This document shows, one piece after another, positions 30,788 to 42,892 of a DNA stretch of 64,000 bases. The stretch spans positions 25,460,274-25,524,273 of the forward strand of contig JALMGJ010000013.1 of assembly GCA_023362775.1 (NCBI GenBank), given 5' to 3'. Under the pieces are notes generated by a model. It made no database searches. It was not told the origin of the DNA and worked only from the letters and a program-made list of their open reading frames with translations. How positions within the stretch are numbered: the stretch's first letter is position 1; each line of letters opens with the position of its first letter. The translations under genes and the position numbers were made by a program. This DNA comes from Charina bottae (lineage: Eukaryota > Chordata > Lepidosauria > Squamata > Charinaidae).

Positions 30788-30921
30788 TTCTATCCATTTG
30801 GCCAGTGGGTAGATATGGTAGTAGATGACCTGCTACCTGTTGTAGATGGGGAACTGTTCTTTGCATACTCATCTGACCGAGATGAATTCTGAATGCCTTT
30901 ACTGGAGAAAGCCTATGCCAA
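30788..30921 (+). pseudogene. CAPN12: CAPN12-like pseudogene exon 4 (with nonsense codon)
   Basis: A 134-nt exon with good splice sites encoding FGQWVDMVVDDLLPVVDGEL, an invariant calpain segment, and then PLLEKAYAK. Between them the family's conserved tryptophan in the EFW motif is replaced by TGA at 30890-30892. Confidence 0.88.
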
Positions 30922-31106
30922 GTAAGTGAGACATTTTTCCTTCGGAGTTGCCCAAACAAACCAGTTGCTGAAGTTTGAAATTGACAAGAAAAAGCAAGGT
31001 GTTTTTTTTTTTTTTGCTGGGTACAAGCTGACTGCAGGCATGTTTATTTGGAATTAAGGCTACAATCCACTGATACCCTTTTTAAAAAAACACACACAAA
31101 CCCACA

Positions 31107-31505
31107 GTGCTGAATGCTGAGAAGTACCTTCTTCAAAAAGTAGGAAGAACATCAGGATTTGGAAAAGAGGAAAACACTGCTTCACCGAACACCTCTAGAC
31201 CCCTTGAAGAGGAAATTAATGGAAATTCCTCTTTCTATAGAACAATTACTGGCAATGGTGGGAACGCTCTATCTGGAAGAAGCCTACAATGTGCTGGTCC
31301 TCCAGAAGCTACTGGACATCATCAGTCACCTGAACCACCCAGAAATTATATGAGCTGCAGTTCAACAACATTGGAGGGCTACAAGTTCCCCATCTATAAG
31401 TTGGGAAATGAAGCACTTAGAAATTATGACTGGTGGGCCACTTACAGAGGCAGACTCGACAGAGGAGCCGGAAGTCAAACAATGTATCAGAAATGGGGAA
31501 AGTAA
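31107..31505 (+). other. Unexplained open stretch inside the calpain relic
   Basis: Two overlapping plus-strand frames remain open here; one reads SIEQLLAMVGTLYLEEAYNV and continues through LQKLLDIISHL. It matches no calpain segment I know. The downstream phrase gagctgcagttcaacaac with gagggctacaagttcccc resembles the end of a squamate hAT MITE, so part of it may be transposon. Function unknown; probably noncoding. Confidence 0.35.
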
Positions 31506-31644
31506 TGCACGTGACAAAATCATGGCTTCTCCTGGATGTCTGTAAGGTCAACAGAGGCCCACACCTTTCTTAGTGCTTTAAGCATTCTACTCCCTCACTG
31601 ATGTTATTTTGTGTGTCTCCACTTCCATTTCTCCTGTTCCAAAG

Positions 31645-31811
31645 GCTTAATGAAACTTAAGAAGATCTAGCATGGGGATCCTTGAATGAGGCCTTTGTGG
31701 ACTTCGCTGGAGGAGTTGGACAAGTTTCATCTGAAAATACCCAACCAACAGTGCTATGAAAAAATCAGTGCAGGATTAGCCAGATCCTCTGTGATGGGGA
31801 CAGGTTTGAAG
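31645..31811 (+). pseudogene. CAPN12: CAPN12-like pseudogene exon 5 (TAA and frameshift)
   Basis: It joins exon 4 in phase. NEAFVDFAGGVGQ identifies it, but codon five is TAA (31658-31660). Later in the exon the match continues in another frame (KISAGLARSSVMGTG), showing an indel. The length is 167 nt against the usual 169. Confidence 0.82.
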
Positions 31812-32026
31812 GTAAGTGCAGGCAAAGGATGCCATGTAAGAGGCAGTAGCTGGGATTACCTATCAAGCCAACCTTGCCAACAATAGGTACATGTTGTGAC
31901 GATCCACTCCTTTGATATTGCCATCCTGACACATGTTAGAAACATCGTGTTGACAGATAAGGGTTTTTAAGTAATTCTGAAGTCATGGTTGGCCTGATGC
32001 TCCTTTATCATTTTGATTTTCTCCAG

Positions 32027-32101
32027 GCATTTGGAATCTTCAAGAAAGAAAAAAAGGGACTGGTAAAGTCACATGTCTATGCCATCACTGGGGTCCACAA
32101 G
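32027..32101 (+). pseudogene. CAPN12: CAPN12-like pseudogene exon 6 (catalytic His)
   Basis: A 25-codon open exon encoding KGLVKSHVYAITGVHK. The catalytic histidine (codon CAT in SHVY) is preserved, and both splice sites are canonical. Confidence 0.82.
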
Positions 32102-32573
32102 GTAAGTCTTGGGATATGCAAAGTCCTCATACTGTAAAGACCTAGCAAAGGCAAACAAGATGAATTTCTGGTAGATTCAATAGAACAATGGGAGCAAAGC
32201 AGGACATTGTGGTTCTTTGGGGTGACATCCTACCACTGCAAATTTTCTTTGTCTTTTTTTCTAGGCAGGACGGCACTCTTCTCCTCCATCCCCAATAAGT
32301 TGCAATCAGAAACCATCTTCATTCTGTAAAAATTCCAAGACAGTCTTGTGTTCTGCTATCTTCCTTCTTAATTTTTTTTCAAAACTCCAAGACTGTAAAT
32401 AAATAAATAGGGTAGAGAGTCTGGTGAATACTAAAAGAGGGCTCTACGACAACATTGGAGCCTTTTGTGGCCAACCTGTAATCTAAAGGATTAGAAGCCA
32501 TGTCTCTTTTAATCCTACCACACACTTGCCTTCTGGATGCACAAATGCCACTAATATTTTTAACCTCCCTTAG

Positions 32574-32649
32574 CTTGACTTGGGGGACAAGATGGTGAAG
32601 CTGCGGAATCCCTGGGCAAGGTGGAATGGAAGGGCCACTGGAGTGACAA
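32574..32649 (+). pseudogene. CAPN12: CAPN12-like pseudogene exon 7 (catalytic Asn, frameshift)
   Basis: Encodes KMVKLRNPW with the catalytic asparagine. A one-base loss right after NPW throws the rest out of frame, and the following family-like residues appear only in the next frame. Confidence 0.8.
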
Positions 32650-32877
32650 GTGAGTGACCCCAAAGAGATCATAAACAGGAGACAGTGAGGAAGCCTAAAA
32701 GAATAGGCAGGTGCTTTAAAGAAGTTCTATGCTTGTGCTCCTGTGCATTCTGCAGCTCCTCTTCTAAATTATTTTTGAAGTAGGTACATGCTAAGAAATA
32801 TTTTAAATGAAGAAAGATAAAATTCATTTATTATGTCCATGTTTTACTTTTCCTGGCTTTGGTTCAGTTCAGTTAGA

Positions 32878-33885
32878 TTTAGATCCTGGACTCTGGGAGA
32901 AGCTTCTTCTGAAGAAGGAAGATGGAGAATTCTGGTAAGGACTGTAAAAATTTTACTGAAGCAAAGATATGCCAGGACTTCAATACACTTATTAGATATG
33001 TCACCCAAAATTATTCTAGACATTATTCCATAGCAGTAATTGTATCCACCCGAGTCTTTCATATTGTATACCATATTAGTACCTCTCTTCTGGAGCAACT
33101 TGTCCCCTGGGTTAGACATGCTTCTACCCTGATGTTTCAGAAGACGATGAAAACAATCCTCTTTGAAGAATATTCAGACACATCTGATGGCAGCTATGTG
33201 TTTATTTATAATTTAATATTTTTTATTATTCATTGGTTTTGTGGATAGATTTTATGATTTAATTAATGTTTTATCTCACAAGTTGAAAGTGACCTAGAAT
33301 TGGAAGGGTAGGTGGCATATACGGTACATTTTGGCAAGCAAGCAAATAAATACAGTAACGTGAATGTTATATCCCTTCCTGGAGTATTATTTATTTATCA
33401 AACCCTTAACAAATAAGACACTCTGAGTTCAACTGCAACTACTGATTGGTGTCAACCAAGCTCTTTGGTGAAAGTCTGGATGTGAACATCAGCCAGGAAG
33501 GGAATCATTTTGCTTAGAAAAATTCGGGATTGAGCCAGCTGATGTTCTTTCAAAGGAAAATAGTTCAGGCATTTTCCCCCCCTCCTTTTTGCTAGTACTA
33601 CTTGGAAGTTTTGACTTGGAATCTTATGTTTGATACCATATAATGTATGCAGAATGAAGTTACTGAGTTCACACTTTCCTGAATGTTAAACTATTGCTGG
33701 TTGCAATGCAACTGTCTGAAGTGGTAGCAGATGGCATTTTATTGCACATCAATGTCTTAATAATACTGCACGCCTTCTTTGCTCTTGTTTTCCAGGATGC
33801 AGCTACATGACCATGAAAAGAATTTTGATATCCTTGAGAACCGCCATTTAACTACTGAAACACCAGAAGGGGAGAAGGGCTTCCT
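32878..33885 (+). pseudogene. CAPN12: CAPN12-like pseudogene exons 8 and 9
   Basis: Exon 8 ends LLLKKEDGEFW at a GTAAGG donor (32935). Exon 9 opens after a ttttccag acceptor at 33796 with MQLHDHEKNFDILENRHLT, the segment that follows the protease core. Recognisable calpain sequence stops near 33885. Between them lie about 860 bp of intron without clear features. Confidence 0.75.
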
Positions 33886-34079
33886 GAACAGCAGTAGTTT
33901 CCAAGGAAGCTGCTGCCCAAGGTCTCACTTCTGGTGGAGACACATGCTATGGAATGGTACCCTTGGAGCTAAAATGTACTTAAGTGTGCACATATCATGG
34001 GAAAGCCACATGAATATTTGGGGAGCTTTACAAGATAGGAAGACAAAAGTGAAAGAGAGGAGTCCCTGCCAATCGTGCG

Positions 34080-34189
34080 GATGGGGGGGCGGGGTTTGCA
34101 GGCGGGAGCCAATTGTGTGGACCACCACCGCTCACCTGCTGTGCGGCCCACTTCCTAACAGGCCAAGGCCCACAGGTTGGGGACCCCTG
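34080..34189 (-). mobile_element. hAT element, one end only
   Basis: On the minus strand it begins CAGGGGTCCCCAACC and continues with ggcctgttaggaagtgggcc and gcacagcaggtgagcggtgg, a well-known vertebrate hAT terminus. The other end is missing. Confidence 0.65.
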
Positions 34190-36236
34190 ATGTATATGAA
34201 TGCAAATCAAAAGACTTAACAGTTTTCCATGCAACAATAAACTAAGAAAGAGATCTGAGTAGGCAACTTAATTACAGAAACGTTTGCTCTAATTTATGTG
34301 GGATTTGGGTGGGTGTGTGTGAGAAATCCAAATCAGACTCAGATCCATTTCTATCCTGCAATATTAATAGTGGAACACACTGCAGGGTTGTTGTAAGCCA
34401 CAGCACTGCTTCACCCAATATTGGAAGAAGGGACTGCTTTAGCATGAACACGGGGAAGTTAATTTTTCTAATATATTTATAAGTAAAAGCAAACTTTTTT
34501 CCCACAAATAAGGCTTGAGTTAGTAAGAGCAAGATTTCCTGTCTTTTGGCTTGCTTCTACCACCGATACTAAATCCTGGATTTCTGCACGGATTTCTGCC
34601 GATAGTTCTTACTTCTGGTTTTAGGAAAAACCAGCAACAGCATCCACAAGGGGCACACAAGTCCCATCAACACACATTGGGAATACTGTATTTTACCCTA
34701 ATAATTTTATAGTAGGGTTTACTCCAACAATTCATAAAACACAGAGCTGAGATTTGCCCAATATTACGAGATAAATTTTATTACTGCTCATAATGGACTC
34801 CGATCCTCCTTTGTCCTAGTCTCAGCTTCCTAGTCCGCACAGAACAGACACTAATGCCCCCCAGCTGATGATTTACACCAAGGATCACAAGCATCCTCCA
34901 ACAGGGCAATGCAAAGGGGGATGGACTAATCTACATGTATGAGGAGGTGGTGAGGGGGGGAAAAGCAACCGCATTTTCAGAGTTTTTACTGGACGTATTT
35001 CCTCCCGTTGCTTTTCCTTGCTATACTTGGCAAAGATACCCTGCAAGAGATTTTAGATTGATGCATGTCCGTGCCTGGCAGAGATACGTCTTAGCCCATC
35101 AAGTGTGAACTCAACCCTCCCTTCTACAATAAGGGAAATAGCAAAAGTTCAGTGCAAAGTAAAACGTACAGATCTGTAAAAATATGGTTGTTTTCTATCA
35201 ATAAGAACAACTTATGTCTGCCTATGTAGTATGAGAACGTGAAGATGTCAAACACAGAATGTTGGAAAATCTCAAGCAGTTCAGTATAGTTTACAGGACT
35301 TTTAAAATTAGTTCTATGCCTGCCATCAATCTCCGTATTTATATCCCTTCTTTTTGCTTCAGAGTACCTATGTTATCCCTTAAAGGACGTCCAAATGTGA
35401 AATTAAAGCTCACCTGGTTTTGCCTTTCGGTGGATGGAAATTGCCCCTCTCCTTGATTCAGAAGAACTGATCCAGCCGTTTCTACTATAATAATCACTGA
35501 ATGATTGTAATGATTATCGCCAAGTCCATCAGTAGTCATTTCCAAATTAAATAAGCCTCTCAAGTTTTGCATCAGAAATCTGAATTCTGCAATCAGAATA
35601 AACACAATGCTGTAGAAAACAACTGCCAACTTAGATTCTGACATGCAATGCGTAGTTAAAAAGTATTATGTTGTTTGCATTAAGGTCGTAATCATTGCCA
35701 TTTGTTCCTTGTACAATACCCAAGCAGGAGTACTTCTCCAGGGACGTTTTGTCACTTTCAAAGCAGTTTTTCTTTCATTCAAGAAAAGCCAAAGCAATTT
35801 CTATACCATTTTTAAAAAGAGCAATTTAATTTACACAGAAGTACTAAATGTACATAATTCTTTTAAAAAATTGTTATACACAATAAATACAGTACAAAAT
35901 TATTTTATAGTACTATATTTTGTTTTTGAACTGCGATGTTCAAACTGGTACCAGCAGGGGGAAGAAAGAAAATTTGTTATTTCTTTCAGATATTAAAACA
36001 AGTGGGGTATTACTTTTGGCTTCCTGTTATATGGAAACTCGTCCTGTTATTTGGTTGTATTGGGTGGGAAAGTTGAAAGAGCTGGAAGAATGTAAATGTA
36101 TGTTCTTAATTTTTAAAAGTGTCCTTTTAGAATTACCCTCTCAAAGCCACTTAAGTTCAAAATTGGTGATTAATTGAAATAGGCAGGTGGAACCTTCCCA
36201 AAAGTTGTGATCTGTATCTCTCCTTTTTCCGATAAC

Positions 36237-36260
36237 CCTCTCTCTCTCTCTCTCTCTCTC
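36237..36260 (+). repeat. CT microsatellite
   Basis: A run of about eleven TC dinucleotides followed by an A-run. Confidence 0.9.
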
Positions 36261-39200
36261 TAAAAAAAAATAATAATAATGAAAGTTTAAGCGCAAAGAG
36301 ATGGGAATTTCTCTTCTGGTTTTGTGCCTATGAAATAAAAAAACCACAATCACTTTGTTCAAAATACTGGAAAAGGTGTAACATATACTTCTCCATAACA
36401 GTGCACATTAATTTATATTAGCTTTCAATTTGAAGGGAAGAACTTTCCCACTTAACCATATTGCAGTGAGAAGAAAAACAATGGCAACCAAATGAGCTAA
36501 CAATCCCAAATCTACACTTCTAAAAGGAAAAAAGAGAGGACACTAAACAAAAAGCCAAACAATTTCATATACATTTCTCTATATATATTTATATATAAAA
36601 AAGAAGAAAACCCATCAACATCCCTTATTGCTTCCTAACCATTTGTTTCCCCCCATGGCACAGGAATAAGGTTGAGAAACTATGGGGCACTGTAACTTTA
36701 GCGAACGATGCTTTTAGCAAACCCCAAATCTGATTTTGTTTGGGATGCTCCTTCGACAGCTTTTTCCTACACGAGCTCCCAAAGCAGCCTTTCTTGTAGG
36801 TGCTACGACTCTGTTTGACTTCAGTGGAGGGAAGAAGTGCATGTGTGCTCCATTGCACACGAGCTGGTAAAGCCTACGTGCACAGGAATGCTCTACATGG
36901 CTGGCACTGGATCACAAACTGCGTGAGCGTATTGCTAGGAGCAACTTCCTTCCAAAAGGCGGTAGTAAATGTTCTGTAATGGAGAGCCACTTTAGAAGAG
37001 TGGGGAGGAGGGAAGATCAACAGCTGGACAAGTGCTTGAGAATGTACAAAAAGCTTCCTCACCTTATAAGAAAGATACATCACAATGCATGTCACCTTAC
37101 AAAAAGCCAAAATTAAAACAGGAGCTATACTATTAAATTGCATACTGCTACAAAGCGTAAAGAGACAGGAACACAGTAGTTTCTCTGACATAATCCACTT
37201 GGATGGTTTCAGATTGGCAATGAATGAGAACTGCTCTGTGGAATTGTATCTTTTCAAGATTACCTGGACCCTGATCCAGCAATCCTTCCTGCAAATTCTG
37301 ATACAGATACAATTTCATATGCACAAGGCACTCTTCAAATGGAACACACAAAGCTGGGAAGATGCTGTGGTATACAATTTCAAAGTCTGAACCATTTGCA
37401 AAATATGACAAAGAGACCGAGATATAAAAATGTAGACCTCTTAACTCCCTTTTTGGTTCTGTTATTTTCCTACCTAGTTCTTCTCCAGTAAACTTCATTT
37501 TTAAAGTCCAAAATGTTTTTCTCTACTTCATAAATGTTAAGTTTAAAGGAGAAGGAACTGATGCTAATGAATAGTCTTGGATCCACAGCAACTTATTTTA
37601 GCATTTTCATGCCCTGTATTTTGGGGCAGAGGGACTACTGGTATTGCTCTCATCTTTGGGAGTTAGTGCATGGTGGGGAATGCAAGGGGGCAAAATCCAG
37701 ATGTCAGGAAAATGAATGCAGGTGCATTCTATACTGTATTATGAATAGAAAAGGATCTGGAAAAAGAAATGAAACGCAAGATGTTACTAATGGGGTTATA
37801 TATCTTGATCTCTGAGAGAGAGAAAAATGTAGAAATAATTAAAATAGACCTAAATTCAGTCCCTTTTTCCATTTAGTTAAACTAGATACTGCTTGGTTCT
37901 CTACCTTTGTATTTTAGTACAGACTGTGTAGGTATCTGTCAAATATGCTTTGCAGTTGAGTAGCTATATTTAAAATATTTGCATGATAATAAATGCATAC
38001 TCAACTAGGCATGTGGGTACCAATTAATAAAGGAGAATGAGACAAAACAATAAATAAATAAAGCAATGACACCGTATGTGTGCAGCACACACCTATCAGG
38101 GAACAAGGGATGGGGCAAAATTGCTCAGATCACTTCTATTCAACAAGTGTAATTACTGCCTCATCTTCTCTTAGACCAAGTTGTCTCAGAAGAACTGGTC
38201 TTCTTGAAAACACAAAAACCACAGTATTATATGTATGTATGTATCTGTGTTTAAACATACTGATGATTATTTTCAAACGGATATATCAAATGAACACATG
38301 GATAATATTAAGGCTTTATTTGTGCTTGTTATTTGAAGTGGGAAAAATTAGTGAAAGACTTAAGAGCATTAGGTTTTCTGTACCTCAACAATCTAAATTT
38401 ATTCACTGTTCCAACTAAATCATTTTGATGAGTTGCTTTAAGAACAAGTTTATCCATTTTAGAACTTTTTAGTCTTTTAAAAGAAGCATTTCCAATTTCA
38501 CAAAATGACATCTGAAAATAGATGTTTGCCTTGTTTTTTTAAAGTGAAAATTTAGAGTTGTTGTATCTACAGAGTTCCCATTTTTGCACACTTCTCCCTG
38601 AAAAGTGGGAGAATTTACTTTTTAAACAAAGTTCAAAATTTCTCAGGACATTATCTATGTTTGACCAAGGCAGAATGAGGGCAATGGTTGTGGGCACAAA
38701 GGGGAGAAAAGTATGAGAGAGACTTTGTTTTATGAATGCCTGCAGTAAAAAAAAAAACCTCCACCAAACATAAAAAGGAGAGTGTGAAGGAATCCAAAAA
38801 ATATCTGCTACAAATCTGGACGTGGAAATTAGGATTATAGTATTTTTTTTCTTGGAAAGAAATAAAGAATTGGAGAGTAAATAAAAGGTTTATAGCAATG
38901 GCTAAATACAGTTCATTTGGCACACTTCCAAAAGGACAAACAACATATCTCCAAGTTGAACATTTTGGGCCTTGGTTCTGTCCTTGGTTTATCTTCTGGG
39001 ACAACCACCAAAAGGATAGGATGGTCTGCATTTAGCCTGAAATTTGATGTCAAGAAAGGCATTTCTTCTTTTTCATGCGGGTAGTGGAGGATGGAATATC
39101 ACAAATCCAATTTTGCAGTAAATAAATTAGCCTGTTATTAGGCAATTCTGATAGTGATAGACAAAGAGGCAGCTACTTAAATTTTGGCAGCACCAGTTGC

Positions 39201-42193
39201 TTTCCAAATTGCATGGAAGGTGGCACATTAAGTCTTTCAGGTTTAGATAATATACAAATTTTGCAAAAAGAAAATGCAAACTGAAGTTTAATAGTAGCTA
39301 AAAGGGGCACACATACTAAAGTTAAATATCACTGGTTCTCACAACTGGATTTGTCCCAACAAAAATACAAAACATACTGTTGGCAATTTGATGAACTAGA
39401 AAAACATTGTCTCACACTCTTGTGTAGGTGCTTCCAACTGCAATCTGAAAGACAGACAGAGATTCATCCTATTTGCCTGGAACTAAGAAAGCTAACTCCT
39501 ACTGAAAGTTAAGCACCTCTTGTTAAAGAGAAAGGAACAGTTCTAGTCCAGGTTAACATGAGAGCTTGGTACAATGAATCAAGCTTGTGCTCTGACACTA
39601 TGAAAAAAGGTCTGTCATCCCACTGTCCTCTTCCCTCTGCTCCAGCTCTCAGCATTGTTGAAAATCTCCATTAAAAAAAAAGAAAAAGTGGGGGGAAGGA
39701 TGCCTACATGCACATCCAAATGGTATAGGTGACAGCCACTAAATGCTTACCCTAGAAAAGCTGATCTTTAGGTGAGTTGTGTTTATATAAACAACTCAAC
39801 CACACACAAAAACAGTTGTGATAGATGAACTAAACATGTGTGTCTTTCACTTTCTTTCATATTTTCTTGGTTGCCCATGCATGCCTCAGTATGGTAGGAA
39901 CTTGTGTCTATGCCTCCAAGTCCTTTCCATAATATACCTACTGTAATACACAGTAATGGGAAGAGGTAGAATTGCAGGGAGGCCACAGGAACTTGATACT
40001 TAAAAGCAGAAGAATATGATTTCGGTTTATTTGTTTTTGCATTAAATCTGTCACCTGAAGGTTACTTTTTCTGACACTTACTAGCATTAAGAATCAAGCC
40101 CAGCATTATTCTGTTATAGCTTCAATGGAGCATTGTGTCGATAAAAGATTAATGAAGAATGATCAAATGAAAGTTAACTGCAGACTGCTATGGAGCTTTT
40201 GTGAAAACTCAAAGATTAACATTTGATGTGGACTATTACTGCTGTAATAGAACCAGAGAGAGATCAAAATTAAGAAAAGATAGTAAGCTTTCATCACACT
40301 TTTTGGCAGAAAGAGTACGTAAGTTTTCAAGTTATGCAGATCTCTGTACTGGACGGACGAGGCATGGCTTCTCAGCCTAGATAATAGCAAAGATACTTTT
40401 AAATTGTTACAAATAAGACAGAAATGGTCAGCTTTTTGAACTTTACACTAGTTCAATCCACTGCTTTTTGTAATATCAGTACTAAAATTGGTCATAACTA
40501 GTCATTAAGCACTGAAAATATTTAAAAAGTACTCCTGTTTTTTAAAAAAAAAAACTAAGAGCATCTATCTTTCAGCTTGCCTTCCAAAGGATTCTTTGCT
40601 AACAGACTTGCATATTATTCTAGCATAACTGTATGCCAACAAAGGATCTCCTCACCTATGTTTCCTTCCCCCCCCCTCACAGAATCCAATTAAAGAGGAA
40701 GAGAAAATGCTCCCACTGCTCTTCAAAGAAAGCTAAAAAATAGCATCTAAAACAGCAGGCTATATTTGCCAATTAGTACACTTACAGGTTGAAAATCACC
40801 CCCACCTACAAAGGAAGTAGCAATAGACAACATGAGTAAGTCATACAAAGAGGAAGAAAAAACGTTGTTGCAAAAGGTTTGAGCACCATCTTATTAGGCC
40901 CAGGAAATTATAAGAGGAAAGACTTGAGTGAACACCATTACCCACAAAGCTTACAATTACAGATGGCAGAAGCACAGATGTATAGATAATGCCATTAGAC
41001 GGAATTCCAAGGTGCAAAGGGAAGTAGCTGTTTTTTATCAGCATACTGGTGAATACTTTTGTGAAAAGATGCCTCTTTAATTATTTATAGAAGAATTGGG
41101 ACAATGGGACAGACAGATCTGTTTTGTATGCCCACTCCATGTGTTAGTCCCTCATACTGAGTTTTTATTTTACCAAGCTAGTGATAATGAAGGCCTGTAT
41201 CCTACTTCAGCTGTAACATTCACACAAATGATTATAGGTCATCCTGTGATAGTTATAATGTGGGAAGGACATTTCCATTTATGCCTATCTATACATCAAG
41301 ACTAAGATAGTCCAAGAATTTGGAAATTGCTTGGCATATCTTGATTTACGGGAAACCTTTAATTTTTTGAGGGGATTTCTGACTTATTGACGGACAAATC
41401 TGATACTCAAATCCTGTATTAAAAGTCTAGGTTGTGGAAAAAATGGTAAACAAAATGTGAACTGCTGACCTGTGAAAACCAGGAATGAAGTGCTTAGTCA
41501 ATGAATTATGAGCATGTGTAACAGTCTAGCGAGAGAACTAAGTAAATCTGAAAGGATGGATATCTTTATTCTCATCAGTTAATGAATAATGAATTCCAAA
41601 GAAGGTGTAGGATTAGACCCAAAGTAAGGTGGCCACACCAAGGTTCCATGTGAGAATTTAGGCATGATTAATTGAAGTTCATTTGAAATCAAGGGGGACT
41701 AAAAGTTACTTAGTCTGGATATGAACAGTACTAAAGTAGCATTGCTGTTTTCTTCTCCAGATGACTACTGGGAACAGCTGAGACCTTCCATCAAAGGCAT
41801 GGCCAAATAATGGTTTTAAAAATAGGAACCACCACAGAGAGTACTGAACCATGGGAGGCAAATATAGGCAAACACAGGCAACTGTGGCACAGAGCAAAAT
41901 ACCACCAACATACAGTATAGAAAGGGAGCCAGCTTGACTTTCTGCAACCGCCCAGTTTCCAAGGCAAACATTTACCTGAGCCCCAGCATGCAAATGATCG
42001 TCTTGGACCATAATGGGATCAAAATCCCAACTTGATTTTTCTTTCCTTCTTTTTTGCTTTGAGGATGGGACGGGAAAAGAGGAGAGAGAAATGCACATCC
42101 TCTTGCCAGAACTTTCCTTGTTCCACCCACCACGGTTATGTTAACAACACCCATCCATGTCCAGAAATGGACTGGTTTCCTCTTTCAAAGTGA

Positions 42194-42199
42194 TTTATT
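42194..42199 (-). terminator. Candidate BICRA polyadenylation signal
   Basis: AATAAA on the minus strand about 700 nt beyond the stop codon. It is the first clear canonical hexamer I found downstream, but no transcript evidence is available and later hexamers are equally possible. Confidence 0.35.
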
Positions 42200-42892
42200 T
42201 GTAAATTCATCCATGCTTATTTGTTTTTAAGCATTAGTGTTTATATTTTTTGCATCTTGTTCAGAATCTATTTTATATAAAAAAAGCAGACAGTTTATAC
42301 TTAAAATAACTTAAGAAACCTGGCAAAATCAATTACATAATTGCCCCATGTGCCAACTCCTCGTAGAATTGTCACCTGACCCCTGCCCCTTCCTTTGGCC
42401 TCCCTGCTGGCTTCTGATTTAAGATGGGTTAAAATGTCCTAAATATAGTAGAGTTTGGGGGGAGGAGGAAAAACAAACCCAATCATCATCAGAGATTCAA
42501 ATGAGCAATTTGTTACAGAATCTAAATATTACACAGCCAACACTACCTATGGGCCCCAATCCAACCCCCTCCCACCTGCCTGCTTGGCATTTGCTGAACT
42601 TTTTTTTTAATGGTGCATGTGATGAGACGAGTATATTGTAAACCCAGCCGAAGCTTGCACTTTACAACAACCAAAGCCCATCATATGAACACTTGGATGG
42701 ATGAAGCCTCTGTAGGACATTCTTGCTGCCCTCCCCACCCCAGGTCCCCACTCTTCCCTTCTGGTATCAGCCCTATTCTAGCAGGTCTCTGGGAAGTGGC
42801 ACCTTGGCTTCCAACCGTTCCCAGCCAGCAGAAGCTGCTGCAGCTTCAGTCCTTGGCTCTCTTTGTACAGTCTTTACTTGCTTTTACTTCTG

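Larger units (their letters stand above)
27378..33890 (+). pseudogene. CAPN12: Calpain pseudogene, CAPN12-like, introns retained
   Basis: Calpains are calcium-dependent cysteine proteases. Nine successive exons of the protease-core region can be aligned by eye: 27378-27608, 28122-28200, 29159-29277, 30788-30921, 31645-31811, 32027-32101, 32574-32649, about 32878-32934, and 33796 to about 33885. Phrases such as PKFIHEGMSR, GNCWFLA, NEAFVDFAGGVGQ, YAITGVHK and LLKKEDGEFW point to CAPN12 rather than CAPN1, 2 or 3. Lesions are an in-frame TGA (30890-30892), an in-frame TAA (31658-31660), exon 5 two bases short of the usual 169, a frameshift in exon 7, and a GG in place of the AG acceptor before exon 3. 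No C-terminal PEF (penta-EF-hand) domain was found. Retained introns make this a decayed gene, not a retrocopy. Paralogue assignment is from memory of family sequences. Confidence 0.85.
34190..42892 (-). other. BICRA 3' flank, possible long 3' UTR
   Basis: About 8.7 kb directly downstream of the BICRA stop. It is AT-rich with no convincing exon and, unlike the rest of the window, no transposon I can recognise. Small features are a CT run near 36238-36260 and A- or T-runs. Minus-strand AATAAA signals are frequent, including 42199-42194 about 700 nt after the stop and 34781-34776 at the far end. Which one is used cannot be told from the sequence. Alternatively this is simply intergenic DNA. Confidence 0.45.
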
